From assembly GCA_964579735.1 (NCBI GenBank), contig CAZOHH010000005.1, positions 1-53,900 of the forward strand: 53,900 bases of DNA, written 5' to 3'. Every line of letters starts with the position of its first letter. The first letter of the stretch is position 1. The position numbers and the translations under genes are program-made. Of this stretch, positions 1-7,811 are shown in pieces. The notes under the pieces are model-generated. The model was given only the letters and a program-made list of their open reading frames with translations. It did no database searches and had not been told where the DNA came from. Source of the DNA: CAILLO01 sp964579735. Lineage in GTDB: Bacteria > Bacillota > Clostridia > Saccharofermentanales > UBA5734.

Positions 1-2
1 AC

Positions 3-236
3 TACATCTACAACGTCTGCGACCACCAGGAATGCTACGCGGAGGTCGGTTCGCAGGCCATCTCCTACACCACCGGCGTCCCGGCCATGATCGGTGCGAT
101 GATGGTGCTGAAGGGTCTCTGGAAGAAGCCGGGCGTCCACAACGTCGAGGAGCTCGACCCGGACCCGTTCATGGAACAGCTGAACCTCTGCGGCCTGCCG
201 TGGGTCGAGGACTTCTCCCCCGCCCTGGTGGACTGA
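3..236 (+). CDS. Carboxynorspermidine synthase (saccharopine dehydrogenase-like), C-terminal 77 residues
   Basis: Only the end of the gene is in the window; reading frame 3 is open from the first bases to TGA at 234-236. The translated end contains SYTTGVPAMIGAMMVLKGLW and VEELDPDPFMEQLNLCGLPW, the typical C-terminus of the saccharopine dehydrogenase-like carboxynorspermidine dehydrogenase. That enzyme reductively condenses aspartate semialdehyde with a diamine, using NADPH, to give carboxynorspermidine or carboxyspermidine. The identification is strongly supported by the next gene, nspC, which starts 4 bases after this stop and carries out the following step. The two are almost certainly co-transcribed, and the GGTGGA near this stop probably serves as the ribosome binding site of nspC. 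Whether the diamine is putrescine or diaminopropane cannot be told. Confidence 0.85.
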   Translation, partial: YIYNVCDHQECYAEVGSQAISYTTGVPAMIGAMMVLKGLWKKPGVHNVEELDPDPFMEQLNLCGLPWVEDFSPALVD

Positions 237-240
237 CGAC

Positions 241-1404
<1,164 letters not shown>

Positions 1405-1405
1405 A

Positions 1406-1426
1406 CGTCACGTTTCCAGCAGGAAG
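1406..1426. repeat. Left 21-bp direct repeat flanking the toxin-antitoxin module
   Basis: Bases 1406-1426 match 2260-2280 at 20 of 21 positions; the only difference is T at 1413 against C at 2267. The right copy is the last codons and stop of the DUF4143 ATPase gene on the minus strand (FLLEA, stop). The left copy in the same orientation would read FLLET, stop, but no longer coding region is attached. Together the two copies bracket the whole toxin-antitoxin cassette. Confidence 0.85.
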
Positions 1427-1453
1427 GTCGCCTCTGCCAGCGGCTTTCGCCTC

Positions 1454-1482
1454 TTGTTCTGCATGCCGCCGTGCGATATGAT
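1454..1482 (+). promoter_or_regulatory. Promoter of the toxin-antitoxin operon
   Basis: A TTGTTC -35 box at 1454-1459 and a TATGAT -10 box at 1477-1482, separated by exactly 17 bases, lie upstream of the antitoxin gene. The -10 box directly abuts the palindromic operator at 1482-1499, so a bound repressor would block the promoter. Confidence 0.7.
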
Positions 1483-1499
1483 GTACATGAGAATGTACG
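1482..1499. promoter_or_regulatory. Probable YefM-type antitoxin operator
   Basis: GTACAT at 1483-1488 and ATGTAC at 1493-1498 form a perfect inverted repeat with a 4-base spacer. Viewed differently, TGTACA at 1482-1487 is followed by the near-copy TGTACG at 1494-1499, 12 bases apart. TGTACA cores spaced 12 bp centre to centre are the known operator geometry of E. coli yefM-yoeB. The position, just downstream of the -10 box, suits autorepression. Confidence 0.65.
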
Positions 1500-1551
1500 T
1501 TTCCATGCTCATTCTTCTGCACACACCTCCACCGATGGAAGGAGACGCCCC

Positions 1552-1911
1552 ATGTCGACGAGAAGATCCCGCCCCGTCGTTCCCACCACCATTTCCGCTA
1601 CCGAACTTCGGACGCGCTCCTCCGAGATTCTGGACCTCGTCTCCAAGAGCCACCAGGACGTGATGGTCCTCCGCGGGAACCGCCCCACCGCCTTCATGGT
1701 CGAGTCCGTGCGCTATTCCGAGCTGATCGAGAAGGCCGAACGGCTGGATTCCCTTCTCGTCCTCGCGGAGGATGTCGCTCTGTATCGCGCATCGGAAGAG
1801 ATCGTCCGCAACACTCCGGATGACGGCTATATCGGGCAGAAGGAGCTGATGGCGCAGCTGGGAATCAAGGAAGAGGATATCGAGGCGGCTCCCGACGAGG
1901 ACTTCGGCTGA
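1552..1911 (+). CDS. Type II antitoxin, PhdYefM family
   Basis: A 119-residue protein. Its first 60 residues have the Phd/YefM fold signature: TISATELRTRSSEILDLVSK, then VMVLRGNRPTAFMVES, which makes the beta-alpha DNA-binding dimer. The acidic C-terminal part (GIKEEDIEAAPDEDFG) is the usual flexible toxin-wrapping tail. Start ATG at 1552 has the ribosome binding site GGAAGGAG 9 bases upstream. The stop TGA overlaps the toxin start by one base (TGATG), so translation is coupled. The protein should neutralise the RelE-like toxin and repress the shared promoter through the palindrome at 1482-1499. The cassette is flanked by direct repeats, suggesting it was acquired as a unit. Confidence 0.8.
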   Translation: MSTRRSRPVVPTTISATELRTRSSEILDLVSKSHQDVMVLRGNRPTAFMVESVRYSELIEKAERLDSLLVLAEDVALYRASEEIVRNTPDDGYIGQKELMAQLGIKEEDIEAAPDEDFG

Positions 1912-2258
1912 TGTGGGAGGCGCGTTTCTCAGCGTCGGCTTCGGATTACCTGAAGAAGCACACCGACCAGGCACCACGGATCCTCAAGGGAATCCGCAAG
2001 GTGCTTTTGAACCCTGAACCCAGACCGCTCGGCCTTGGGGTCCCATTGGGTTCTCACGGCTCGGGGAATCTCTCTGGATTCATGAAGATCAAGTTCTCTT
2101 CGATTGGCGTTCGCGTCGTCTACTGCCTGGTCCGGAATCACGGTGTCATGAATGTTGTGGTGATCGGAATCCGAGACGAAGCCACCTGCTACAAGGAAGC
2201 TGCAAGACTCGTCGCGGAATTCGGTGATCGACTGTTCGACGAACCGTTCCAGCTTTGA
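1911..2258 (+). CDS. Type II toxin, RelE/ParE superfamily
   Basis: A 115-residue protein translated from ATG at 1911, overlapping the antitoxin stop by one base. The central part, FMKIKFSSIGVRVVYCL, followed by VVVIGIRDEATCYKEAARL, matches the beta-sheet core and last helix of RelE-type toxins. In this superfamily members either cleave ribosome-bound mRNA or poison gyrase; which one applies here is not visible from sequence. Partner and operator support the toxin role. The gene ends 3 bases before the convergent stop of the DUF4143 ATPase, inside the zone of the right direct repeat. I see no terminator between the two convergent genes. Confidence 0.75.
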   Translation: MWEARFSASASDYLKKHTDQAPRILKGIRKVLLNPEPRPLGLGVPLGSHGSGNLSGFMKIKFSSIGVRVVYCLVRNHGVMNVVVIGIRDEATCYKEAARLVAEFGDRLFDEPFQL

Positions 2259-2259
2259 T

Positions 2260-2280
2260 CGTCACGCTTCCAGCAGGAAG
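2260..2280. repeat. Right 21-bp direct repeat flanking the toxin-antitoxin module
   Basis: Near-identical to 1406-1426 (20 of 21). It overlaps the last codons and stop of the DUF4143 ATPase gene on the minus strand. An att-like arrangement, in which an inserted module leaves the target gene intact at one end, would look like this; so would the leftover tail of a deleted ATPase paralogue. Confidence 0.85.
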
Positions 2281-3461
2281 TCGATGAGGTTCTGGAATCG
2301 GATTCCATTCTTTGAAAGAATGAAATTCCTGTCCATGGAGAGAATCGTCTTTTCGTGGTTGTCGTCGATCGACTCGAGAGACGCGAGCTCTCTCCGCAGA
2401 ACCGCTTCGTCCGCTAGGGTACGTGCGACCTGGAAATACCGGACCTCGTCGGGACCCGTAGCGATGAAGTCGACTTCGCGGTCCCTCACTCTGCCGATCG
2501 CGACCTCTGGATACCGACGAAGCAGTTCGAGATAGACGACGTTCTCCAGAATGTGGCCGATATCGGCGTCCCGTTTCCCGAGAATCGCGTTGCGGATTCC
2601 GCTGTCGACGACATAGTACTTCCCTAGGGTCTTGAGATAGAGCTTCCCCTTGATGTCGAACCGCCGAGCCTTGTAGAGGATGAAGGCATTCTCGAGATAA
2701 GTCAGATAGTTGTCGATCGTCTCGTTCGCCGTGGGTCTTCCGTTGCCTGTAAGATAGCGACTGACGCTCGCCGCGGAGACTTCACTCCCGACGTTGCTCA
2801 TGAGGAATCGGACGAGGTTCTCGAGCAGCGAGGCGTCCTTGACGGCATTCCGTTGAATGACGTCCTTCAGGATGACCGTGTTGTAGATGCCGGAAAGTGC
2901 CGTGAAGAGCCCCTCGTTTCCCTGTATCTGCGCGACGGCAGGCAGGCCCCCGTATTCGAGGAACCGGTCGAACTTTTCCTCCTGCGTGGTCCGCTCGTCG
3001 AAGTCATGGAAATCCAGATACTCCTTGAAGGAGAGTGGCAGCATCCGGATCTCAACATATCGTCCAGATAGCAGGGTCGCCAGTTCTGAGGACAGCAGAT
3101 AGGCATTGGAACCGGTGATATAGAGATCCACGGGACGGTCGACCATGAGTGAGTTGACGGCGCGTTCCCAGGAATCGACTTGCTGGATTTCGTCCAGCAG
3201 GACATAGGAACGCCTGTCCTTCGGGATGCGCGCGACGATATGCCCATAGAGTGCACGGTGGTCCTTCAGGTCTTCATAGAGCATGGACTCGAAGTTCATA
3301 TGGACTATGAGGTCCTGTGGGACTCCATCTTCCCGCAGGTGACGTTCGAACAAATCGAGCAGCGTCGACTTCCCACATCGGCGCATCCCGGTGATCACCT
3401 TGATGAAGGGTTTGTCTTGAAAGGTCAGAAGCTGCTTCATATAGATCGCGCGATCGAACAT
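2262..3461 (-). CDS. AAA+ ATPase with DUF4143 C-terminal domain (first copy)
   Basis: A 399-residue P-loop ATPase. Walker A is GMRRCGKST (residues 25-33), Walker B is YVLLDE (86-91), followed by DEIQQVDSWE and the sensor-like TGSNAYLLSSELATLLSGR. The C-terminal half has the DUF4143 features EYGGLPAV, a predicted winged-helix region and the nuclease-like segment VDFIATGPDEVRYFQV. The family (AAA_14 plus DUF4143) is widespread in anaerobes; no molecular function is firmly established. Start: ATG at 3461 is chosen over the longer 3509 option because GGGGGTGG lies 6 bases upstream and the conserved region begins there. Its promoter is overlapped by a tandem palindromic operator. Its 3' end carries one of the direct repeats flanking the toxin-antitoxin module. 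Confidence 0.8.
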   Translation of the reverse strand: MFDRAIYMKQLLTFQDKPFIKVITGMRRCGKSTLLDLFERHLREDGVPQDLIVHMNFESMLYEDLKDHRALYGHIVARIPKDRRSYVLLDEIQQVDSWERAVNSLMVDRPVDLYITGSNAYLLSSELATLLSGRYVEIRMLPLSFKEYLDFHDFDERTTQEEKFDRFLEYGGLPAVAQIQGNEGLFTALSGIYNTVILKDVIQRNAVKDASLLENLVRFLMSNVGSEVSAASVSRYLTGNGRPTANETIDNYLTYLENAFILYKARRFDIKGKLYLKTLGKYYVVDSGIRNAILGKRDADIGHILENVVYLELLRRYPEVAIGRVRDREVDFIATGPDEVRYFQVARTLADEAVLRRELASLESIDDNHEKTILSMDRNFILSKNGIRFQNLIDFLLEA

Positions 3462-3481
3462 GACGTCCACCCCCTTGCTGA

Positions 3482-3509
3482 AGTATGGACTTCCTAGCGC
3501 AGATGTCAA
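3482..3509 (-). promoter_or_regulatory. Promoter of the first DUF4143 ATPase
   Basis: On the minus strand a perfect TTGACA -35 box (plus positions 3504-3509) is followed after 16 bases by CATACT (3482-3487). The ribosome binding site and ATG lie just downstream. The -35 box touches the first palindromic operator. Confidence 0.6.
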
Positions 3510-3574
3510 GTTTTACGGTTGCAACCGTATGTTTCGCATTATCTGCAAGTTCTACGGTTATGAACGTATATTTC
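3507..3574. promoter_or_regulatory. Tandem palindromic operator, two copies with 39-bp period
   Basis: Two 29-bp copies, 3507-3535 and 3546-3574, agree at 23 positions and are offset by 39 bp. The first contains the perfect 16-bp palindrome TACGGTTGCAACCGTA (3514-3529). The second has the degenerate version TACGGTTATGAACGTA (3553-3568). They sit immediately upstream of the -35 box of the DUF4143 ATPase, as repressor or activator sites would. A candidate binding protein is not evident; the ATPase's own predicted winged-helix region is one possibility. Confidence 0.65.
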
Positions 3575-3616
3575 AACACCCTCGTGACCGGCGCCGTCAC
3601 CTTGAAACCGACGTCG

Positions 3617-4885
3617 TCACCTCGGGTCCGTCCACCATTTCTTCCATTTCAGCAGCCGGAGCATCGTCGCGAAATGTCGCCGCCGGTGTGCCGGCTCCTC
3701 CCGCTGGATCCGCTCCGCGACGGGCCGCCACGCGGCGTCCACGGGCTTCGTCTTCGCGCCCAGCTCCTCCGGGCTTTCCGGTGCGCCGAGGTGGGTCGAA
3801 TGCGCTCCCGATTCGCGGACGACTTCGGCCAACGCGTCGGGGTGGTCCATGATCGGGCAGCCGAGCAGCGGATTCGCGTCGAAGGGCTGCGCCTTCCGGA
3901 ACCGGCGGAAGAAGGGCGAGCGAAGGGCTTCCACGAGCGTCTTCTCGTGCAGGTTCGAGTCGGAGTAGTGGCAGAAGGCGCAGGGCTCGACGTCGCCGTG
4001 GGCGTTGATGTGCACGAAGCCTGCGCCCGCGCCCGCACAGCCGAACACGAGGTGCCCGTTGTTCCAGAAGTCGACCAGAACGAAATCGTGTTTCAGGGCA
4101 TATGCGTCGACGCGCCGTTTCACGGTCGCGCGCTGCTCCGGTGTGCAGACGAGGGACAGATCGGCTCCATTCCCTACCGGGATGTACTGGAAGAGCCAGC
4201 CGAGCCATGCACCCTTTTCCCGCATGGAGTCGAGGAAGGCGTCGCTCGAGACGACCTCGTAGTTCTTCGCATGATAGCAGGCCGAGAACCCGAACCCGAT
4301 TCCGCGCGACCTCAACAGGTCCATCGCGGCGACCACCTGGTCATAGGTTCCTGCGCCGCGGCGGAAGTCGGTCTCCTCCCGCCACCCCTCGATGCTGAGG
4401 AACAGGTTCAGGTTTCCGAGCCGGGCCATCCCGTCCACGAACGCGGCGTCCACGAGCGTTCCATTGGTGTAGAGGCTGAAATTCGTCCTTCGGTGCCGCG
4501 CTGCGAGCTTCAGGATATCGCCCTTGCGCAGCATCGGCTCGCCCCCGCTGAACGTGACGAACTCGATGCCGAGCTTCTCGGATTGAACGAGGATCTCGTC
4601 GAGCTTCTCGAAGGAAAGTTCATCGCCGCGCCCGTAGTCGGCCGCCCAGCACCCCGTGCAATGCAGGTTGCATGCACTCGTGGGGTCGATCAGCAGGAGG
4701 CGGGGTACGAAGCACCGATGCAGGAAGCCCGAAATCGCCTCGCGGACGGCGATTCCCCGCCCGAGCACGACATGCTCCAGCGCGGACCGGGCGAAGAAGA
4801 ACCGCCGGCTCTGGTGCACGTAGTTCTTGTGATGAGGGAAAGGAGGGATGCGCTCCCTCCTCCCCGATACCGTCAAATGGGTCAT
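3617..4885 (-). CDS. Radical SAM protein with C-terminal cysteine-rich (SPASM-like) region
   Basis: A 422-residue radical SAM protein. The 4Fe-4S motif is CNLHCTGC with cysteines 72, 76 and 79 (C-x3-C-x2-C). The SAM-binding GGEP follows at 114-117. The C-terminal part has further cysteines (FGCAGAG, VEPCAFCHYSD, LLGCPIMD) that could bind an auxiliary cluster, as in SPASM or twitch-type peptide-modifying enzymes. The reaction is unknown; no small precursor peptide gene is evident next to it. Start ATG at 4885 is preceded by GGAAGGCGAGG. It lies 27 bases downstream of the zinc-ribbon membrane protein gene and is probably co-transcribed with it. The C-terminus is basic and rich in Trp (LKWKKWWTDPR), possibly membrane- or nucleic-acid-contacting. 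Confidence 0.8.
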   Translation of the reverse strand: MTHLTVSGRRERIPPFPHHKNYVHQSRRFFFARSALEHVVLGRGIAVREAISGFLHRCFVPRLLLIDPTSACNLHCTGCWAADYGRGDELSFEKLDEILVQSEKLGIEFVTFSGGEPMLRKGDILKLAARHRRTNFSLYTNGTLVDAAFVDGMARLGNLNLFLSIEGWREETDFRRGAGTYDQVVAAMDLLRSRGIGFGFSACYHAKNYEVVSSDAFLDSMREKGAWLGWLFQYIPVGNGADLSLVCTPEQRATVKRRVDAYALKHDFVLVDFWNNGHLVFGCAGAGAGFVHINAHGDVEPCAFCHYSDSNLHEKTLVEALRSPFFRRFRKAQPFDANPLLGCPIMDHPDALAEVVRESGAHSTHLGAPESPEELGAKTKPVDAAWRPVAERIQREEPAHRRRHFATMLRLLKWKKWWTDPR

Positions 4886-4912
4886 CGGCCTCGCCTTCCT
4901 GTCACGCGTCCT

Positions 4913-5893
4913 CTATTTCTCGGACACGGTGACGAGGGTCGGCATGTAGCCTTCGAACTTGAACTCTCCGTCCTCCACGCCGAGGAAGTGGATCAGGAGG
5001 TCGGGAATCTGCGTGTAGATCCGAGCGGTTACGTCGAATATCTCCTGGCGCGTCGCGTCATCGAGAGGTCCGCCATTGACCCCCTGGATCACGGGGCCGA
5101 GCGGAATCGGGCCAATCTTGAATTCTGTCAAAGGTTCGGGTACATAGACCTGGTTCTCGAGGATGCTGGCCGTGCCCCGGGTGCTCATCGTGAAGGTGTT
5201 CGGAAGGAATCTGCCCACCGCGTCGGGTATCTGGCCGAGCATGTCGGGAATCAGTTCGTCCTTGACCTTCTTGAAATCGACCTTGTACTTGCCGGAGACG
5301 CTTCCGTCATCATTGATCGTGAACTTGATGCTGTCGAACCAGCTGAGGTTCGGCGCAACTCCGTTGACGAAGGCGTTCGCCTCGGCTTCGGTCAGCGAGA
5401 AGCTGCGCTCCTCGTAGTCGGAGAACGCGATGTCGAAGGCGTCGATCGCGAGTTTCTGGCCCTTGTGGGCCACGAGCCATGCCTTGTACTCGGTGGCGTT
5501 CTTCCCCTCGAAGTCGATGGTGATACCGATCTTGTCCATCGCGGAGTCGTAGTCCTTCTGCGAATAGCCGAGTCCGCCGAGGAAGTCGAAGGCACCGAGG
5601 ATCCATGCGATGAGCGCGCCGACGAGGACGAGGAAGATCAGGAAGACGATCAGGCAGCCGTGCTTCTTTTTCTTCTTCGGCGGGGGCTGCGGGGCGGCGT
5701 ACTGCTGGGGCGGAGGTGCGTACTGGGGCTGCTGCGCGTACTGCTGGGGCGGGGGCGCGTATTGCTGTGGAGGCGGGGCGTACTGGGGCGGGGGTGCGGC
5801 GTTCACGGGAGCCGCAGGGGTGAACCGGGTACCGCAATTGGCGCAGAACTGGGCCTGGTCATCGTTCTTCGATCCACAATTCGTACAGAACAT
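4913..5893 (-). CDS. Zinc-ribbon membrane protein with Pro/Gln/Tyr repeat linker, function unknown
   Basis: A 326-residue protein with a clear modular layout. Residues 3-20 form a zinc ribbon (CTNCGSKN...FCANCG; cysteines 3, 6, 17, 20). Residues 34-72 (DNA 5678-5794) are an imperfect repeat of the type QYAPPPQ. A lysine cluster KKKKKH is followed by one membrane helix, about 80-100. The remaining 225 residues should lie outside the membrane and have no family I recognise; they begin GYSQKDYDSAMDKIGITIDF. Zinc ribbon-linker-helix proteins of this kind are common in Firmicutes, but their roles are mostly unknown. Start ATG at 5893 has GGAGGG 7 bases upstream. It heads a probable two-gene unit with the radical SAM gene. 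The 5' region carries an inverted repeat at 5907-5944. Confidence 0.75.
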   Translation of the reverse strand: MFCTNCGSKNDDQAQFCANCGTRFTPAAPVNAAPPPQYAPPPQQYAPPPQQYAQQPQYAPPPQQYAAPQPPPKKKKKHGCLIVFLIFLVLVGALIAWILGAFDFLGGLGYSQKDYDSAMDKIGITIDFEGKNATEYKAWLVAHKGQKLAIDAFDIAFSDYEERSFSLTEAEANAFVNGVAPNLSWFDSIKFTINDDGSVSGKYKVDFKKVKDELIPDMLGQIPDAVGRFLPNTFTMSTRGTASILENQVYVPEPLTEFKIGPIPLGPVIQGVNGGPLDDATRQEIFDVTARIYTQIPDLLIHFLGVEDGEFKFEGYMPTLVTVSEK

Positions 5894-5906
5894 CGAAAAT
5901 CCCTCC

Positions 5907-5944
5907 TTGCCCTTTTTCTAAAGAATAGCACAACAGAAGGGCAA
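5907..5944. repeat. Inverted repeat in the upstream region of the zinc-ribbon gene
   Basis: Arms TTGCCCTT (5907-5914) and AAGGGCAA (5937-5944) are perfectly complementary over 8 bp and enclose 22 bases. The loop region contains an extended -10-like sequence on the minus strand (TGCTATTCT). It could be an operator over the promoter or an RNA hairpin just before the ribosome binding site. Confidence 0.45.
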
Positions 5945-5984
5945 TGGAAGTCAAGTGCTGTAAATCTCGTGTCAGCCTGGTGCG

Positions 5985-7811
5985 CTATTCCTCTCCACCT
6001 TTGTCGAACTGTCCGCTGTAGAGGTTCCAGTAGAAGCCCCGCGCACCCATCAGGGAGCTGTGCGAGCCTCGCTCGATGATGGCGCCGCCATCGATCACGA
6101 GGATCTCATCCGCGTCGCGTATCGTGGACAGGCGGTGGGCCACGATGAAGCTGGTTCGGCCCCGGCGGAGCTTCAGCATCGCCTGCTGCAGGACCATTTC
6201 GGTGCGCGTGTCGACACTGCTCGTCGCTTCGTCGAGAATCAGGACAGCCGGATCCGCAAGCACGGCTCGGGCGATGGACAGAAGCTGTCGCTGTCCCTGG
6301 GAGAACCCTTCCCCCGCCTCGCCCAGCTCCGTGTCATAGCCCGCGGGAAGCCGGCGGATGAAGGGATCCGCGCCGACGCGCGCCGCGGCCTCCTCCACTT
6401 CGGCATCCGTCGCGTCGAGGCGTCCGTAGCGGATGTTCTCGCGCACGGTGCCGCTGAACAGATGCGTGTCCTGGAGGACCATGGCGAAGCTGTCCCGGAG
6501 ACTGTCGCGCGTCCATCCGCGCAGGTCCATGCCGTCAAGGCGGATGGACCCCGTGTCGGAGTCGTAGAAGCGCACGAGCAGTGTGGCGAGGGTCGTCTTC
6601 CCGGCACCGGTCGGACCGACCAGGGCGATGGTGCGGCCGGCCGGCGCGTCCAGCGATATGTGGCGCAGCACCGGTACGTCCGCTCGGTATCCGAACGACA
6701 CGTCGAGGAATTCGACGTGCCCCCGGGGGTCGACCAGTTTCTCCGCGTCCGGGGCATCCGCGGGCTCGGGGGTCTCGTCCATCAGGTCGAAGACGCGTTC
6801 GGCGCTGGCCTGGGCGGACTGGACCGAACTGTAGAGGCTCGCGATCTCGTTGATCGGCCGCGCGAACTGCCGGGAATAGGTCAGGAAGCTCGCGACGACT
6901 CCGACGGTGATGATGCCGGATTCCGCGAGCAGTCCCCCGGCGGTGGCCACGATGACGAAACCGATGTTGGTGACGACATTGAGCATGGGCATCATGAGAC
7001 CGGAGAGGACCTGCGCCTTGCGGCCGGCCTCGCGCAGCGCCGTGTTCACGACGTCGAAGCGGGCGATGGTCCGCTCCTCCTGTCCGAAGGCCTTGACGAC
7101 GGTCTGCCCCGAAAGGACCTCCTCCACGTGGCCGTTGAGTTCGGCGAGCAGCCGCTGCTGTTCCTTGAAGAGCTTGCGGGAACGCCTTGAGACCGCTCGG
7201 GTCAGCAATACCGTCAACGGCGCCGTCGTCAGCGCAAGTGCCGTGAGGACCGGCGAGAGGGACAGCATGAAGGCGAAAGAGCCTGTCAGCATCAGGACGC
7301 TGGAGAAGAGCGAAGTCGTCGACGAGGAGAGCAATGTGCTGACATTGTCCACATCGTTGGCAAGACGACTCATCAGTTCTCCATGCGAGTGCGCGTCGAA
7401 GAAGGAGAGCGGAAGTCCCTGCACCTTCGAGAAGAGTTCGCGGCGAAGCCTCATGACCACCCGCTGGGCGACGCCGGCGATCCACCACTCCTGGAACCAG
7501 GCGAGCAGCGCTCCGCCCGCGTACGCGCCACCGAGCAGCACGAGGATCCGGACGAGGGCGGTAAGGTCGACACCGCCCCTTACGGCCATGGTGTCGACCG
7601 CGCGACCGATGAGCCATGGGCCTGCAAGGCCGAAGGCGGATCCGGCCGTGGCGATGAGGAAGACGAGGATGAGCTTGATCCGCTCCTTGCCGCAGAGGGA
7701 CCAGAGCCGTCGAACCGAGTTCCACAGGTCACGCGGCTTCGCGCCACCGGTCAAGTGGCTGCCGTGCATGTGCAATCCGACGGGGGCGGGCGCGGGCGTG
7801 GGCGCGGCCAC
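5985..7811 (-). CDS. ABC exporter half-transporter, canonical Walker B partner
   Basis: A 608-residue fusion of a six-helix exporter domain (about 45-330) and an ATPase domain. Walker A is GPTGAGKTT, Walker B VLILDEATSSVD, and the switch histidine is present in IVAHRLST; the signature is FSQGQ rather than LSGGQ. Its partner upstream has the reverse pattern, so the two probably form a heterodimer with one full catalytic site, built from this Walker A/B and the partner's LSGGQ. Start GTG at 7811 overlaps the partner's TAG stop (TAGTG) and is preceded by GGAGGT. The Ala/Pro-rich N-terminus follows directly. Longer upstream reading frames are shadows of the partner gene. The substrate, drug or lipid or peptide, cannot be told from sequence. 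Confidence 0.85.
   Translation of the reverse strand: MAAPTPAPAPVGLHMHGSHLTGGAKPRDLWNSVRRLWSLCGKERIKLILVFLIATAGSAFGLAGPWLIGRAVDTMAVRGGVDLTALVRILVLLGGAYAGGALLAWFQEWWIAGVAQRVVMRLRRELFSKVQGLPLSFFDAHSHGELMSRLANDVDNVSTLLSSSTTSLFSSVLMLTGSFAFMLSLSPVLTALALTTAPLTVLLTRAVSRRSRKLFKEQQRLLAELNGHVEEVLSGQTVVKAFGQEERTIARFDVVNTALREAGRKAQVLSGLMMPMLNVVTNIGFVIVATAGGLLAESGIITVGVVASFLTYSRQFARPINEIASLYSSVQSAQASAERVFDLMDETPEPADAPDAEKLVDPRGHVEFLDVSFGYRADVPVLRHISLDAPAGRTIALVGPTGAGKTTLATLLVRFYDSDTGSIRLDGMDLRGWTRDSLRDSFAMVLQDTHLFSGTVRENIRYGRLDATDAEVEEAAARVGADPFIRRLPAGYDTELGEAGEGFSQGQRQLLSIARAVLADPAVLILDEATSSVDTRTEMVLQQAMLKLRRGRTSFIVAHRLSTIRDADEILVIDGGAIIERGSHSSLMGARGFYWNLYSGQFDKGGEE

Noticed and set aside
1408..1977. A 189-codon minus-strand frame ending in FLLET as a real gene.
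   Set aside because: It covers the toxin-antitoxin region antisense. Only its last codons resemble the ATPase end, which is better explained by the direct repeat.
3485..6079. An 864-codon open frame on the plus strand, and many similarly long antisense frames (for example 14807-16948, 16732-18516, 36622-38808).
   Set aside because: They lie opposite well-identified minus-strand genes, show no family pattern and have the Arg/Val/Glu-rich composition of GC-rich shadow frames.
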